This document shows, in pieces, positions 33,649-42,425 of a stretch of 64,000 nt of DNA. The translations under genes and the position numbers were made by a program. The notes beneath the pieces are model-generated. The model was not told the DNA's origin. It worked only from the letters and a program-made list of their open reading frames with translations, and searched no databases. This stretch comes from Ruixingdingia sedimenti. Lineage in GTDB: Bacteria > Pseudomonadota > Alphaproteobacteria > Rhodobacterales > Rhodobacteraceae. Within the stretch, counting starts at the first letter, position 1. Each line of letters opens with the position of its first letter. Where the stretch lies: contig NZ_JAVKPH010000011.1 in assembly GCF_031432425.1 (NCBI RefSeq), forward strand, positions 1 through 64,000, read 5' to 3'.

Positions 33649-34548
33649 ATGGGTTACGTGAAAACCGCGATGCTGATGGCGGCGATGACGGCGCTGTTCA
33701 TGGGCATCGGCTGGCTTCTGGGCGGCGGCGGGGGGATGGCCGTGGCGCTGGCGGTCGCGGCGGCGATGAACGCCTTTGCCTGGTGGAATTCGGACAGGAT
33801 GGTGCTGCGGATGCACAACGCCCGGCCCGTGGCGCGGGACGAGGCCACGGGCCTGGTCGAGATGGTCGAACGCCTTGCCCGCAACGCCGGCCTGCCGATG
33901 CCCGCCGTCTATGTGATCGACACGCCACAGCCCAATGCCTTTGCCACGGGGCGCAACCCCGCCAATGCCGCGGTGGCGGTGACGACGGGCCTGCTGGCCA
34001 GCCTCGGCCGCGAGGAACTGGCGGGCGTGATCGCGCATGAACTGGCCCATATCCGCAACCACGACACCGCGATCATGACGGTGACGGCGACCTTTGCGGG
34101 CGCGATCTCCATGCTGGCGAATTTCGCGCTGTTCTTCGGCGGCAGCCGCGAACGGCTCGGGCTGGCGGGGACGATCGCGATGATGGTGCTGGCGCCCTTG
34201 GCGGCGGCGCTGGTGCAGATGGCGATCAGCCGCACGCGCGAATATGCCGCCGACCGCGCGGGGGCAGAGATCTGCGGCGATCCCATGTGGCTCGCCTCGG
34301 CCCTGGCGCGGATCGAGCAGATGGCGGCCCGCATCGACAACACGGCGGCGGAACGCCACCCGGGCACGGCGCATCTGTTCATCATCAACCCGCTGCATGC
34401 CCATGCGCGCGACAGCCTGTTCGCCACCCATCCGGCGACCGCCAACCGCATCGCGGCGCTGCGGCAGATGGCGGGCCGGGCCGCGCCGTCCTCGATCCCG
34501 CGCACCGGACGCGGCCCGGGCCGCCGTCCGGGCAATCCCTGGGGCTGA
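33649..34548 (+). CDS. htpX: HtpX-type membrane zinc metalloprotease
   Basis: A 299-residue M48 protease of the inner membrane with its active site in the cytoplasm, which degrades damaged membrane proteins. Two N-terminal membrane segments (about 5-25, 30-48) precede the catalytic domain; the zinc motif is HELAH (His130, Glu131, His134) and the third ligand is Glu198 in REYAADRAG. Two more hydrophobic segments lie between (about 145-190). The C-terminal tail (about 275-299) is Arg/Gly/Pro-rich, as in alphaproteobacterial HtpX. Separate from the AzlCD genes by 55 bp. Confidence 0.95.
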   Translation: MGYVKTAMLMAAMTALFMGIGWLLGGGGGMAVALAVAAAMNAFAWWNSDRMVLRMHNARPVARDEATGLVEMVERLARNAGLPMPAVYVIDTPQPNAFATGRNPANAAVAVTTGLLASLGREELAGVIAHELAHIRNHDTAIMTVTATFAGAISMLANFALFFGGSRERLGLAGTIAMMVLAPLAAALVQMAISRTREYAADRAGAEICGDPMWLASALARIEQMAARIDNTAAERHPGTAHLFIINPLHAHARDSLFATHPATANRIAALRQMAGRAAPSSIPRTGRGPGRRPGNPWG

Positions 34549-34551
34549 ACC

Positions 34552-34848
34552 TCAGCCCGCCTGCCAGTCGACCCGCATCCCGTCTTCACGAAAGGCGAAG
34601 CGCAGCAGATGGCGGGCGATCACGTCCTGCAACTGCGCCAGCCGTTCGGCATCCGGCGCGATGGCGGTCAGGTGCAGCGCGCCATCCTCTGCGCGCAGCC
34701 GGCAGGTGCCGAAGGGAAACACGATCTCTCCCGCCTCTGCGTCGAAGGTGACGGGGATCTTGTGGCCGAAATGCTTGCACAGCTGCTGCAGATAGCCGCT
34801 GGCCTTTGCGGTGGCGACAGCGGCGGTGCCGGTGATGTCTTGGGTCAT
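34552..34848 (-). CDS. DUF2218 protein
   Basis: A 98-residue soluble protein of the DUF2218 family (function unknown). The conserved core is YLQQLCKHFGHKIPV (about 19-33) followed by the beta-rich IVFPFGTCRLRA. It converges on htpX with a 3-bp gap. The ATG at 34848 fits the known N terminus; a longer frame upstream reads arginine-rich leader. Nothing in the context indicates a role. Confidence 0.8.
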   Translation of the reverse strand: MTQDITGTAAVATAKASGYLQQLCKHFGHKIPVTFDAEAGEIVFPFGTCRLRAEDGALHLTAIAPDAERLAQLQDVIARHLLRFAFREDGMRVDWQAG

Positions 34849-34975
34849 GCGCGCTCCGGTATCCATGCGGGGGCGAGGATACCGGCCCCGCTGCGGGGCG
34901 CAACCCACGCTGGCGTGAGCATTTTCCGGGCCGCTGTCCGGCGGAAGGCGCGGCGCCGGGGCACTGCCCCGGACC

Positions 34976-35054
34976 CCGGGATATTTAAGGACAGAAAGTG
35001 AGGAAGGGCGTGTTTCCTTTCCTGTGCGGCTTCATCTTTTCCCAAATACTCCGG
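34976..35054. repeat. intergenic inverted-repeat element, family B copy 2
   Basis: Left arm ATATTTAAGGACAGAAAGTG (34981-35000); right arm GCGGCTTCATCTTTTCCCAA (35026-35045) continuing ATACTCC. It matches copy 1 (2267-2344) closely in both arms and in spacing, with a variable middle. Here it lies between divergent genes, so a terminator role alone does not explain it. The arms extend outward as GACCCCGG / CCGGGGGTC. Confidence 0.65.
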
Positions 35055-35116
35055 GGGTCCGGGGGCTGGCCCCCGGCGCCGACCTCGCCACCGGCACGCC
35101 GGGCAAAGCTGCATCC

Positions 35117-35157
35117 TTGATTCAGGTCAACGCGGGGCGCGGCTTTGCCGGTATGCT
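35117..35157 (+). promoter_or_regulatory. phaC promoter with FNR-like box
   Basis: TTGATTCAGGTCAA (35117-35130) matches TTGAT-N4-ATCAA at all but one base. TATGCT at 35152-35157 is a good -10. The box centre (35123.5) is about 41 bp before the predicted start near 35164, the class II activator position, and no -35 element is needed. This suggests FnrL- or NarR-type activation of PHA synthase when oxygen is low. Confidence 0.6.
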
Positions 35158-35176
35158 GAAAGGAAGGATTGCAGCG

Positions 35177-37072
35177 ATGGAGGTGGGAATGCCTGCCCGG
35201 GATCTTGGCGAGGGTGCGGCGGACAAGCGGCGGCGGGGGCGGGCCCGGGTGGCTGTGGTCCCCGATGCCCCGCCGCCCGCCCCCGCTGCACCGACCCCGG
35301 CCCCCCGTCTGCCACCGCCCCGCCCCGCCGCGGGGGACGAGGCACCCTTGGGGATCGAGGCGTTTCAGGCGCTCGACCGCATGCGCGAGGCGCTGGCGGG
35401 GCAGATGACCGGCGGCATGTCGCCGGGGTCGGCGGCGCTCGCGCTTTTCGACTGGGGGCTGCATCTGGCGAATGCGCCGGGCAAGCGGCTGGAGCTGGCC
35501 TACAAGGGTGCGCACAAGGCCGGGCGGCTGATGGCGCATCTGCTGGCCTCGACCGTCGATCCCGCCGCCCCGCCCGCGATCGAGCCGCTGCCGGGCGACT
35601 ACCGCTTCGTGCACGAGGGCTGGCGCCGCCCGCCCTATTCGTGGCTGGCGCAGGCGTTCCTGTTGCAACAGCAGTGGTGGCACAATGTCACCCACGAGGT
35701 GCCCGGCGTGATGAAGCATCACGAGGATGTGGTGTCCTTCGCCGCGCGGCAGATGCTCGACATGGTCTCGCCCGCCAACAATCCCTTCACCAACCCCGAG
35801 GTGATCGCCCGCACCGTGGCGACGGGGGGCATGAATCTGGTGCAGGGCTGGCAGAACTGGTGGCAGGACAGCCTGCGCAAGGCCACCGGCCGCCCGCCCG
35901 CGGGGGCCGAGGATTTCGTGCCGGGCGCGCAGGTCGCGCTGACGCCGGGCAAGGTGGTGTACCGCAACCACCTGATCGAGCTGATCCAGTACGCCCCCGC
36001 GACCGGGCAGGTACACCCCGAGCCGGTGCTGATCGTTCCCGCATGGATCATGAAATACTACATCCTCGACCTCGGCCCGGAAAACTCGCTGATCCGCTGG
36101 CTGGTGGGGCGGGGGCATACGGTCTTTGCCATCTCCTGGCGCAACCCGGGGCCCGAGGACCGCGACCTGACGATGGAGGATTACCGCAGCCAGGGCATCA
36201 TGGCGGCGCTCGACGCCATCGGCGCCGTGGTGGCGGGGCGGAAGGTGCATGCGACGGGCTATTGTCTGGGGGGTACGCTTTTGGCCATCGCGGCGGCGGC
36301 GATGGCGCAGGCGGGGGACGACCGGCTCGCCTCGGTCTCGCTTTTCGCGGCGCAGGTGGATTTCACCGAACCGGGCGAGCTTGCGCTCTTCATCGACCCG
36401 AGCCAGATGCACTATCTGGAAAGCATGATGTGGAACCGGGGCTATCTGTCCGCCGACCAGATGGCGGGGGCGTTCCAGATGCTGCGGTCGAACGATCTGG
36501 TGTGGTCGCGCATGGTGCACGACTACATGATGGGCGCGCGCCGGCCGATGACCGACCTGATGGCCTGGAACGCCGACAGCACGCGCATGCCCTACCGGAT
36601 GCATGCCGAATACCTCCAGCGGCTTTATCTGGACAACGAACTGGCCGCCGGGCGGTTCATGGTGGCGGGCAAGCCCGCGGTGTTGCAGAACATCCGCGTG
36701 CCGCTGTTCGTGGTGGGGACGGAACGCGACCATGTGGCGCCCTGGACATCCGTCTACAAGATCCACCAGTTCACCGACACCGAAGTGACCTTCGTGCTGA
36801 CCTCGGGCGGGCACAACGCCGGGATCGTGGCCGAACCGGGCCACCCGGGCCGCCGCTACCGCATCGGCACGCATCGGGTGGAGGATGCGTTGCGGATGGC
36901 CTGCGACTGGAAGGCCGCGCAGACGCCCCGGGACGGATCGTGGTGGGCGGCGTGGGGCGACTGGCTGGCCGCGCGCAGCGGGGCGCCCGGGGCGCCGCCG
37001 CCGATGGGTGCGGCCGCGCGCGGGCTGCCGGTCTTGGGCGATGCGCCGGGGACCTATGTCTTTCAACGCTGA
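35177..37072 (+). CDS. phaC: class I polyhydroxyalkanoate synthase
   Basis: A 631-residue PHA synthase that polymerises 3-hydroxybutyryl-CoA (or similar) on the granule surface. The catalytic residues are Cys363 in the lipase-like box GYCLGG, Asp518 in TERDHVAP and His546 in GGHNAG. It is about 30-40 residues longer than most class I enzymes owing to a Pro/Ala/Arg-rich N-terminal stretch (about 12-60). The frame is open to 35024, but the promoter at 35117-35157 excludes that; ATG 35177 (after GGAAGG) is used, and 35189 (after GGAGG) is nearly as good. No phasin, phaZ or phaAB gene adjoins it. Confidence 0.93.
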   Translation: MEVGMPARDLGEGAADKRRRGRARVAVVPDAPPPAPAAPTPAPRLPPPRPAAGDEAPLGIEAFQALDRMREALAGQMTGGMSPGSAALALFDWGLHLANAPGKRLELAYKGAHKAGRLMAHLLASTVDPAAPPAIEPLPGDYRFVHEGWRRPPYSWLAQAFLLQQQWWHNVTHEVPGVMKHHEDVVSFAARQMLDMVSPANNPFTNPEVIARTVATGGMNLVQGWQNWWQDSLRKATGRPPAGAEDFVPGAQVALTPGKVVYRNHLIELIQYAPATGQVHPEPVLIVPAWIMKYYILDLGPENSLIRWLVGRGHTVFAISWRNPGPEDRDLTMEDYRSQGIMAALDAIGAVVAGRKVHATGYCLGGTLLAIAAAAMAQAGDDRLASVSLFAAQVDFTEPGELALFIDPSQMHYLESMMWNRGYLSADQMAGAFQMLRSNDLVWSRMVHDYMMGARRPMTDLMAWNADSTRMPYRMHAEYLQRLYLDNELAAGRFMVAGKPAVLQNIRVPLFVVGTERDHVAPWTSVYKIHQFTDTEVTFVLTSGGHNAGIVAEPGHPGRRYRIGTHRVEDALRMACDWKAAQTPRDGSWWAAWGDWLAARSGAPGAPPPMGAAARGLPVLGDAPGTYVFQR

Positions 37073-37154
37073 CGCATCCGTGACCGGGGCTTAAGCCCCG
37101 CTTAAGCCCGCCCGCCGAGTTTGCGCGCCGCAAGCAAGCCGGAAGGAGCAGGAG

Positions 37155-37721
37155 ATGGCAGATTTCGACCGCCGCCGCATATTGGGGATCGGTCTGGGCA
37201 TGGGGCTGGCCGCCGCCGGGGGGCTGGCGCTGCCCGCGCACGCCCGGGCCGAAGGCATGACGCGCCGCAACATCAGCCGGTTCATCACGCAGCGCTGGCA
37301 GGATCATTTCGACAGCCTGGGCAAGGGGGCGATCGTGGCCGACACGGGGTCGCGCGCGCTGCATTTCTGGTCGGGCGACGGGGGCATCTACCGGGTCTAT
37401 CCGACCTCGGTGCCGATCTCGGACGAACTGACCAAGCGCGGCCATACCGAGATCGTGCGCAAGAAGGTGGGGCCGAGCTGGACGCCCACGCCTTCGCAGA
37501 TGGAACGCTTCCCCGACTGGAAGCCGGTCCCGCCGGGGCCGGACAATCCGCTCGGGACCCATGCGCTCTATCTCGGCTGGCCCGCCTATATCATCCACGG
37601 TACGCATGACACGCGCAAGATCGGGCGGCCGTCGTCGGACGGCTGCATCGGGCTCTATAACGAGATGATCGCGGAACTGTTCGACCTGTGCTCCGTCGGC
37701 ACGCAGGTGCGGGTGATCTGA
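37155..37721 (+). CDS. L,D-transpeptidase (YkuD domain) with Tat-type signal
   Basis: A 188-residue exported protein. The N terminus (DFDRRRILGIGLGMGLAAAG) has an RRR pair and a weakly hydrophobic core typical of Tat signals, cleaved near residue 31 (AHARAE). The catalytic YkuD domain (about 58-188) shows His148 in IIHGTHD and Cys164 in GRPSSDGCIGLYN, the standard HGT...SxGC active site. It should cross-link peptidoglycan or attach proteins to it in the periplasm. GGAGCAGGAG precedes the ATG. It stands alone, 82 bp after phaC. Confidence 0.92.
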   Translation: MADFDRRRILGIGLGMGLAAAGGLALPAHARAEGMTRRNISRFITQRWQDHFDSLGKGAIVADTGSRALHFWSGDGGIYRVYPTSVPISDELTKRGHTEIVRKKVGPSWTPTPSQMERFPDWKPVPPGPDNPLGTHALYLGWPAYIIHGTHDTRKIGRPSSDGCIGLYNEMIAELFDLCSVGTQVRVI

Positions 37722-37732
37722 GGGGGGGCCAC

Positions 37733-37962
37733 TTCCGCCGGGCCGGGCGGGATCAGGAAACGCATTGCGTTTCCCCCGCCCGTTCGCGCGGCGGTGCCGC
37801 TGGAAACGGTCACGCCCCAGAATCGAGAGGCCAGCGCCTGCCCCGGGGGGGCGAGTAGCGCCCGCCATGGGCGGGGCGGGCGCTGGCCGGGGGCTTGGGG
37901 CCCCCGGCCGGGGCAACTCCACCTGTTTCGCGATGGCGAAGGCACGCGCCTTCGCCAGCCCG
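37733..37962 (-). repeat. intergenic three-hairpin repeat, family A copy 2 (inverted)
   Basis: About 230 bp between the convergent L,D-transpeptidase and P450 genes. Read on the minus strand it repeats copy 1 (16428-16632): first the GGCGAAGGC hairpin (37935-37956), then the AGCGCCCGCC hairpin near the middle, then GGAAACGCA/TGCGTTTCC close to 37756-37774, with GGGCCGGGCGG at its end. It is about 25 bp longer than copy 1 owing to a CCGGGGGC-type insertion between the first two hairpins. Confidence 0.75.
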
Positions 37963-37988
37963 GCGGAGGGACCGGACGCCGATCCTTT

Positions 37989-40259
37989 CTAGAGACCCAG
38001 CCGCAGCCGCCCGCCCGCGCGGGCGCGCGAACAGCAGGTCATCATCCGGTCGCCCCTGCCGCGTTCGGCGCGGCTCAGCACCTGGTCGCGGTGGTCGATC
38101 TCGCCCTCCAGCACCGCGACCTCGCAGGATCCGCACAGCCCCTCTTCGCAGTCGCAGGCCACGTCGATCCCCGCCGCCAGCAGCGTCTGCAACAGCGTGC
38201 GGTCGGCGGGCACGGTCAGCGTCAGGCCGCTGTCGGCCAGTTCCACCGCGAACGGGCTTTCCTTCGCGGGGTCGAGCAGCCCTTCGGCCGCCGCGAAATG
38301 TTCCACCGTCAGCGTGCAGTCGGGCCGCGCCCCCGCCAGCGCGTCGAGCGCATGCAGCAGCCGCTCCGGCCCGCAGGCGCAGATCTGCGCGCCCGGGGGC
38401 GCCCCGGCGAGGATCGCGCCCAGATCCATCCGCCGCCCCGCATCGCCGGGCCAGAACGTCAGCCGCGCGCCGTGATCGCGCGCCAGCCGGTCGGCGAAGG
38501 CCATCCGCCCCCGCGCGCCCCCGGCATAATGGATCGCGAAATCCCGCCCCTGTTGCGCCAGCCGGTCGGCCATCGCCAGGATCGGGGTAATGCCGATGCC
38601 CCCGGCGATCAGCAGGTGAAAGGGCGCGTCCTCGTCCAGCCGGAACAGGTTGCGCGGGCCGCCCACCGTCAGCATGTCGCCCGCGCGCAGGCTGTCGTGC
38701 AGCCAGCGCGACCCGCCGCGCCCCGCATCCTCGCGCAGCACCGCGATCTGCCAGGCGCCGTCGGCCCCGCAGAGCGAATATTTGCGCACCAGCCCGCCGG
38801 GCAGGTGCAGGTCGATATGGCTGCCGGGGCTCCACCCCGGCAGGGGCGCGCCCTCGGGGTGGTCCAGCCGGATGCCGATCACGCCCTCTGCCTCTGCCGT
38901 CACCGCGGCCACGCGCAGCTGGCGCGCGATGTCCTGCCGCCGCGGCGCGCCCATGACGAAATCCCGTTCCGGCCGCGGCGCGGGGTTCAGCGCCGGATCC
39001 CACCGCACCAGAACCCGTTCCGCCCCCCGGAAAGAGGTGTTGGGCAGGTAGGTGAAATCCTGCGGCACCAGTTCCATATGCGGCAGGCGGCGGGTCAGTT
39101 CCTCCAGAATGATGCGCAGTTCCATCCGGCCGATGTTCTTGCCCATGCACTGGTGGCTGCCATAGCCGAAGGTCAGATGCTCGGCCGTGTTGTCGCGCCA
39201 GAGATCGAGCGCGTCGGGGTTCTCGAACTTGCGCGGGTCGTGGTTGCCCGAGGCGACCACCATCAGGATCTTGCCGCCCGCCGGGATCGTCACCCCGCCC
39301 ACCGCCGCGTCGCGGGTGGCGATGCGCCGCCAGGCGACGACGGAACCGGAATGGCGCAGGCATTCCTCCACCGCATTGGGGATCAGCGCGGGGGTGCGGC
39401 AGAGTTCGTTCCACGCGGCGCGGTCGGCCAGCAGGCGCTGCATCATGTTCGCCCCGGCCAGCGCCGTGGTTTCATGCGCCGCGACGATCACCGCCAGCAT
39501 CATCGAATGCAGGTAGTTGTCCGTCACCACCTCGGGGTCGGCGCGGTTGGCGGCGATCATGTCGTACATCCAGCCGCGCCCGGTGGGGTCGGCCTTCATC
39601 CGGGTCAGCACCTCGTCGGCATATTGCCAGAACTGCCCCATGCTGTGCGCGATCCCGACCTGCTGTTCCGGCGTGGGCCGGCCCCAGGAATTGAGCGTAT
39701 GGGCCACCGCATAGCGGCGCAGCGTGTCGTGATCCGCCGCCGGGATGCCGAGGAAATGCAGCGCGACGAGGAACGGCACCTCCCACAGCAGCGATTGCAC
39801 CAGATCGGCCTCTCCCTTCGCCGCCATGGCGTCGACGCGGGCGCGCACCAGATCGCGGACCATCGGCGCATGGGCCGCCGCCGCATCCGGCGCAAAGGCA
39901 TCCAGCAGCGCGCGGCGGCGTTCCATGTGCACGGGTTCATCCTCGTTCACCAGCGTGCGGCGCAGGTCGAACCCGTAGGATTTCAGCACCTCCAGCGATT
40001 CGGGCGTGGGCGGGGTGATCTTTTCCAGCGCGATCGCGGGCGAAAAGGTGATGTTGTCGCGGAAGATCGCCTTGATGTCGTCATAGCGGCTGACGACCCA
40101 GTATCCCAGCACCTCCGAATAGAACACCGGTTCCTGTTCGCGCGACCAGCGCAGGGCGGCGGCCGGATCGGTCTGGTATTCGGGGCCGAAGGGATCGAAC
40201 TGCCGCGCGCGGTCGGAACCGTGGAAGGGGCAGGCGGAAACAGCGGGCGTGGCGGTCAT
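37989..40259 (-). CDS. self-sufficient cytochrome P450 (CYP116B type, P450-PFOR fusion)
   Basis: A 756-residue soluble monooxygenase in which a P450 domain (about 1-430) is fused to a phthalate-dioxygenase-reductase-like module with FMN, NADH and [2Fe-2S] domains (about 445-756). The heme cysteine is Cys371 in FGYGSHQCMGKN; the I-helix reads VAAHETTALAG, with His-Glu-Thr as in P450RhF. FMN/NAD motifs are RKYSLCG and GGIGITPILAM; the ferredoxin ligands are CEEGLCGSC plus a cysteine in MMTCC. Electrons go from NAD(P)H to heme within one chain. AGGAGCC precedes the ATG. Related enzymes hydroxylate or dealkylate diverse aromatics; the natural substrate is unknown. Diverges from an IclR gene. Confidence 0.95.
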   Translation of the reverse strand: MTATPAVSACPFHGSDRARQFDPFGPEYQTDPAAALRWSREQEPVFYSEVLGYWVVSRYDDIKAIFRDNITFSPAIALEKITPPTPESLEVLKSYGFDLRRTLVNEDEPVHMERRRALLDAFAPDAAAAHAPMVRDLVRARVDAMAAKGEADLVQSLLWEVPFLVALHFLGIPAADHDTLRRYAVAHTLNSWGRPTPEQQVGIAHSMGQFWQYADEVLTRMKADPTGRGWMYDMIAANRADPEVVTDNYLHSMMLAVIVAAHETTALAGANMMQRLLADRAAWNELCRTPALIPNAVEECLRHSGSVVAWRRIATRDAAVGGVTIPAGGKILMVVASGNHDPRKFENPDALDLWRDNTAEHLTFGYGSHQCMGKNIGRMELRIILEELTRRLPHMELVPQDFTYLPNTSFRGAERVLVRWDPALNPAPRPERDFVMGAPRRQDIARQLRVAAVTAEAEGVIGIRLDHPEGAPLPGWSPGSHIDLHLPGGLVRKYSLCGADGAWQIAVLREDAGRGGSRWLHDSLRAGDMLTVGGPRNLFRLDEDAPFHLLIAGGIGITPILAMADRLAQQGRDFAIHYAGGARGRMAFADRLARDHGARLTFWPGDAGRRMDLGAILAGAPPGAQICACGPERLLHALDALAGARPDCTLTVEHFAAAEGLLDPAKESPFAVELADSGLTLTVPADRTLLQTLLAAGIDVACDCEEGLCGSCEVAVLEGEIDHRDQVLSRAERGRGDRMMTCCSRARAGGRLRLGL

Positions 40260-40388
40260 GGCTCCTCCGAGTTGGTGCTATTATCGCACTTATGGTTCTC
40301 ATATAGTAACTCCAGTAAGGCCCTGCGTCAATCTGGCGGCGGACTCGACGTCCTGCGGGCCGTCGCCTAAGAGGGCAGGGGATCGGGG

Positions 40389-41096
40389 ATGGGGGGCGGC
40401 GTGAGCACATTGCAGACACTCGACCGCGGGCTGGCGGTGCTCGGCCTCGTGGCGGCGGCGCCGGGGGGGCTGGCGGTGCCGGCGATCGCAGAGGCGCTCG
40501 GCGTGCACAAGGCCATCGCCTACCGGCTGGTGGCGACGTTGCAGGCGCATGGCATGGTCTGGCGCGGCGAGGACGGGCGGGTGATGCTGGGCGCGGCGGT
40601 GCTGGGCCTTGCGGCGCGGTTCCAGCCGCATTTCCGCGCCGAGGCGGCGGCGCTGCTGGCCGACCTCACACGCGCGACCGGCTGCACCTCGTGCATCGCG
40701 CTGGCCGAGGGCGAGGATTGCGTGGTCGTTCTGGTGCAGGAGGCGGAGGAAGGCCCGCTGCGCTTTTCCTACCGCATCGGGCTGCGCCAGCCGCTGACCC
40801 GGGGGGCGGCGGCGGGGCTGGCGCTGCTGGCCGGCCGCGCCGAAACGCCGGGCGAGGCGCCCGAGGTGCGCCAGACGCGGATCGACGGCTATGCGCTGAC
40901 CCATGGGCAGCTGCATCCCGGCGCCTCGGGGCTGGCGGTGCCGGTGCTGACGCCGGACATGCCGCGTCTGGGGCCGGAACCCTGCGTGGCGGTGATCAGC
41001 CTTGCGCCGATCGACGTGCCGCGCGTCAGCCGCGCCGCCTGGGATTGCGCGGCGCGGCTGCGGTCGCTTCTGGCGCCGGGCGGCGGGCGGGGCTGA
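40389..41096 (+). CDS. IclR-family regulator next to the P450 gene
   Basis: A 235-residue regulator with a winged helix (about 6-65, ALGVHKAIAYRLVATLQ) and a shorter effector domain (about 75-225). It diverges from the P450 gene with 129 bp between starts, which include an A/T-rich stretch (about 40275-40320) suited to both promoters. The likely role is control of the P450 gene by its substrate. A GTG four codons later is an alternative start. It converges with the DctM gene of system 3 with a 21-bp gap. Confidence 0.88.
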   Translation: MGGGVSTLQTLDRGLAVLGLVAAAPGGLAVPAIAEALGVHKAIAYRLVATLQAHGMVWRGEDGRVMLGAAVLGLAARFQPHFRAEAAALLADLTRATGCTSCIALAEGEDCVVVLVQEAEEGPLRFSYRIGLRQPLTRGAAAGLALLAGRAETPGEAPEVRQTRIDGYALTHGQLHPGASGLAVPVLTPDMPRLGPEPCVAVISLAPIDVPRVSRAAWDCAARLRSLLAPGGGRG

Positions 41097-41117
41097 TCCC
41101 CGCCGCCCGGCGGCGGG

Positions 41118-42425
41118 TCATCTCAGCGCATGGGGCAGCCAGAGCGCGATGACCGGGAACGCCAGCATCAGGCCCAGCCAGACCACATCGGCCAGCACGA
41201 AGGGCATCACCGCCCGGAAGATCGCGCCGATGCGGATATGCGGCGCCACCGCATGCATGATGAAGACGTTCATCCCCACCGGCGGCGTGATCAGCGCGAT
41301 CTCCACGATCATCACGTTGATGATGCCCCACCAGACCGGATCGTAGCCGAGGCTGACCACCAGCGGAAAGACGAAGGGGATCGTCAGCACCATCGCCGAG
41401 ATGGAATCGAACACCATCCCCAGGAAGATGTACATCACCAGCAGGATCACCATCACCACCGGCGCAGGCACGCCGAGCGCCGCCACCGCATCGACGATTT
41501 CCAGCGGCGCATTGGTCAGCGTCAGCAGATAGCCCATGGCCGAGGCGCCGATGACCATGACGATCATCATTCCCGTCAGCGCCGCCGTATCGGCAAAGAC
41601 CGCGCGCAGCGAGGCCCATCCCCGCGCGGGCGAGAACACCCAGAACCCGCCGGTGATCGCCACGCCCACCGCCGCGGCCTCGAGCACGGTGAAGGCGCCG
41701 GAATAGATGCCGACGATGACCAGAAGGATCGTCAGCACCGCGCGCCAGGCCCGCAGGGTGGACCGCAGCCGTCCGGCCCAGCCCACGCGGTCCGTCGCGG
41801 GGCCGAGCGCGGGGTTGCGGCTGACCACCAGCCAGACCGTCGCCTGATAGAGGATCACCGCCAGGATGCCCGGCACGATGCCCGCCGCGAACAGTTCCAG
41901 CACGAACTGTTCGGTCAGCACGGCATAGAGGACCATGATGATCGAGGGCGGGATCAGGATGCCGAGCCCGCCGCCGGTGGCGATGGTCGCCGCCGCGAGC
42001 CCCCCGGCATAGCCGCGCTTTTCCATCTCTGGCAGGGCGATGCGCGCCATCGCCGCCGTGGTGGCCGAGGACGACCCGCAGATCGCGCCATAGCCCGCGC
42101 TGCCCGCGATGGTCGCCATCGCCATGCCGCCGCGGAAATGGCCCATGTAGTTCTGCGCCACCTTGAAGATGTCGCCCGAGATGCCGGCCGCGGTCGCGAG
42201 ATTGCCCATCAGCAGGAACAGCGGGATCGTCGCCAGATCGGCACTGTTGACGGCATTGGCCGGTTCCACCGCCAGAAGCGACAGCGCCGGGCCGAACCCG
42301 ATGATCATCGCCGTGCCCGCGACGCCGACGATGGCCATGGCGATGCCGATGGGAATGCGCACGAAGATCAGCGCCAGCATGGCCAGAAAGGCGCCCGCCA
42401 GCCACAGGATGGGATGCTCAACCAT
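41118..42425 (-). CDS. TRAP transporter large permease (DctM), system 3
   Basis: A 435-residue inner-membrane permease with about 12 hydrophobic segments, including PLFLLMGNLATAAGISGD (about 67-84), AICGSSSATTAAMARIALPE and ILIPPSIIMVLYAVL near 155. The ATG at 42425 overlaps the end of dctQ by 8 bp. It is the last gene of the minus-strand operon that begins with the DUF35 gene at 45475, so its cargo is probably the acid handled by those CoA enzymes. Confidence 0.94.
   Translation of the reverse strand: MVEHPILWLAGAFLAMLALIFVRIPIGIAMAIVGVAGTAMIIGFGPALSLLAVEPANAVNSADLATIPLFLLMGNLATAAGISGDIFKVAQNYMGHFRGGMAMATIAGSAGYGAICGSSSATTAAMARIALPEMEKRGYAGGLAAATIATGGGLGILIPPSIIMVLYAVLTEQFVLELFAAGIVPGILAVILYQATVWLVVSRNPALGPATDRVGWAGRLRSTLRAWRAVLTILLVIVGIYSGAFTVLEAAAVGVAITGGFWVFSPARGWASLRAVFADTAALTGMMIVMVIGASAMGYLLTLTNAPLEIVDAVAALGVPAPVVMVILLVMYIFLGMVFDSISAMVLTIPFVFPLVVSLGYDPVWWGIINVMIVEIALITPPVGMNVFIMHAVAPHIRIGAIFRAVMPFVLADVVWLGLMLAFPVIALWLPHALR

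Larger units (their letters stand above)
34849..35176. other. 328-bp divergent intergenic region upstream of phaC
   Basis: No gene is seen. It carries a family B repeat (34976-35054), GC-rich palindromic flanks such as CCGGGGCACTGCCCCGG (34956-34972) and CCGGGGGCTGGCCCCCGG (35059-35076), and the FNR-like box with -10 element of phaC near the right end. Confidence 0.75.

Noticed and set aside
32530..35176. azlCD, htpX and DUF2218 as part of a catabolic or defence unit
   Set aside because: They are common housekeeping-type genes with separate orientations and spacing, and nothing ties them to the neighbouring clusters.
40275..40290. Short repeat GTGCTATTATCGCAC between P450 and IclR genes as an IclR operator
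   Set aside because: The arms are only 4 bp and there is no second copy in the gap, so chance is likely.
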